Shown here: positions 63,513-64,000 of the stretch, piece after piece
Position numbering within the stretch: position 1 is the stretch's first letter
How the letters are laid out: every line of letters begins with the position of its first letter
DNA from: Marinobacterium halophilum
GTDB taxonomy: Bacteria; Pseudomonadota; Gammaproteobacteria; Pseudomonadales; Balneatricaceae
NCBI RefSeq assembly: GCF_003014615.1
Contig: NZ_PYGI01000001.1
Coordinates: forward strand, 124,001-188,000
Direction: 5' to 3'
DNA: 64,000 nucleotides
Made by a program: the position numbers and the translations under genes
The notes under the pieces: model-generated
The model's input: only the letters and a program-made list of their open reading frames with translations
Databases searched by the model: none
What the model was told of the DNA's origin: nothing

Positions 63513-63914
63513 ATGAAAGGATTGACCAATAAACTCCAAACACCATCGGACTTGTTAAAAAAGCTAAAACATGACTTTAATCGATTAGAAAATAGTCCCG
63601 GTGATGTTTATGTTGCTTTTGATTTCTTTGTTACTGCAGAGCAGATGCCTGACTGGATAGATGATAGAAGTATCAGGAAAAAACATAATGTATTGACGAT
63701 ATTGTCTCATATCGCTAACTGTGCTAAACACTTTAAAGTAGATAGACATCAATCAGTTGAATATACTACATCATACTCATCTGAGAATTTGGATAAAATA
63801 ATGATAAAAGTTATTGGAAATAATGAAGATATAGAAAGTGAAGAAATAGAAGCAGTTGCGTTCGCAAAAGAAGTATTAAATTTTTGGGAAGAATTTTTAT
63901 CCGAAGAGGGCTAA
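63513..63914 (+). CDS. Cassette 6: unknown acidic soluble protein
   Basis: A 133-residue protein, AT-rich codon use, no domain I can name. Helical N-terminus (NKLQTPSDLLKKLKHDFNRLE) and an aromatic/acidic C-terminus (FWEEFLSEEG); a cysteine sits in SHIANCAKHFKVDRH. Begins with an AAGGAATAACT leader. Its attC begins at 63909 and runs past the window. Confidence 0.7.
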   Translation: MKGLTNKLQTPSDLLKKLKHDFNRLENSPGDVYVAFDFFVTAEQMPDWIDDRSIRKKHNVLTILSHIANCAKHFKVDRHQSVEYTTSYSSENLDKIMIKVIGNNEDIESEEIEAVAFAKEVLNFWEEFLSEEG

Positions 63915-64000
63915 CAAATTGCAGCACGTGGACCCACGTTACGCGGCTCAAATTTATGGCTCGCTGCGCTCACCTTACCATAAATTTGGACCACTCTACG
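63909..64000 (+). other. attC site of cassette 6, truncated by the window end
   Basis: GGCTAAC (63909-63915) is one mismatch from the complement AGCTAAC expected for cassette 6. The next 85 bases have internal arms (GTGGACCCACG and GCTCAAATTTATGG ... CCATAAATTTG) typical of a long attC. The array continues beyond the window. Confidence 0.8.

Noticed and set aside
1-64000. CRISPR array, prophage, insertion sequence
   Set aside because: No regularly spaced repeats, phage structural genes or transposases were found; the only mobile unit is the integron.

Overview
The window is about 59 kb of ordinary proteobacterial chromosome (GC-rich, tightly packed, many 1-14 bp gene overlaps) followed by about 4 kb of AT-rich gene cassettes. 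The gene set points to a gammaproteobacterium, probably a marine or aquatic member of the Oceanospirillales/Pseudomonadales area: TamA-TamB, an rsxABCDGE electron-transport operon, class Ia nrdAB with a YfaE-type ferredoxin, nhaB, cysDN/cysI/cysH, several large GGDEF-EAL proteins, and an integron with attC-flanked cassettes. Exact genus cannot be told from the sequence alone.

Layout. 1-3230: end of a flavin disulfide oxidoreductase, a sterol-desaturase-like hydroxylase, two small glycosyltransferase-family proteins (TIGR04283/TIGR04282 type), an ECF-like sigma factor and a zinc-finger protein, all overlapping and co-directional. 3231-11611: a GTDC1/QTMAN-like glycosyltransferase, a short-chain dehydrogenase and two large membrane c-di-GMP enzymes. 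11634-17544: a zinc region, with two strong Zur-box matches before a His-rich outer-membrane protein/zinc-binding protein/permease operon, and a third Zur-type palindrome before the convergent DUF2796-ABC-FtsX-DUF3299 operon (Zrg-like). 17682-23081: tamA-tamB and a Rof-like protein. 23092-26810: HD-GYP protein, tandem UspA and SulP transporter. 27020-34227: arsenic region (arsR, acr3, GAPDH-arsJ, an UPF0718 permease plus thioredoxin) and an SLC13/TrkA-C transporter. 34282-37521: nhaB with a structured leader, NfeD and SPFH proteins. 37523-47215: c-di-GMP enzymes, tRNA-Tyr, nrdA-nrdB-yfaE with NrdR boxes, nth, and a GGDEF plus REC-CheC pair. 47296-53071: rsxABCDGE. 53231-59045: sulfate assimilation (cysDN divergent from cysI-DUF934-cysH). 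59132-64000: a UspA gene, a truncated integron integrase and a six-cassette array running off the window.

The most interesting part is the integron. The integrase lacks its catalytic C-terminal half. Cassette boundaries for five of six cassettes can be proved from the complementarity of each cassette's first bases and its own attC end. A 43-bp site with a perfect 10-bp hairpin occurs both at the attI position and, with one mismatch, at the end of cassette 3, where the expected attC is missing. Cassette 1 encodes a small protein with a VQVGNSN motif that matches the core of RHIM/amyloid-signalling motifs and a hydrophobic glycine-rich C-terminus, a candidate signalling or membrane-acting (possibly defence) protein. 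Other items worth checking are a three-way-junction-like leader RNA before nhaB, and an AT-rich motif shared by the cys divergent region and the promoter region of the SLC13 transporter.
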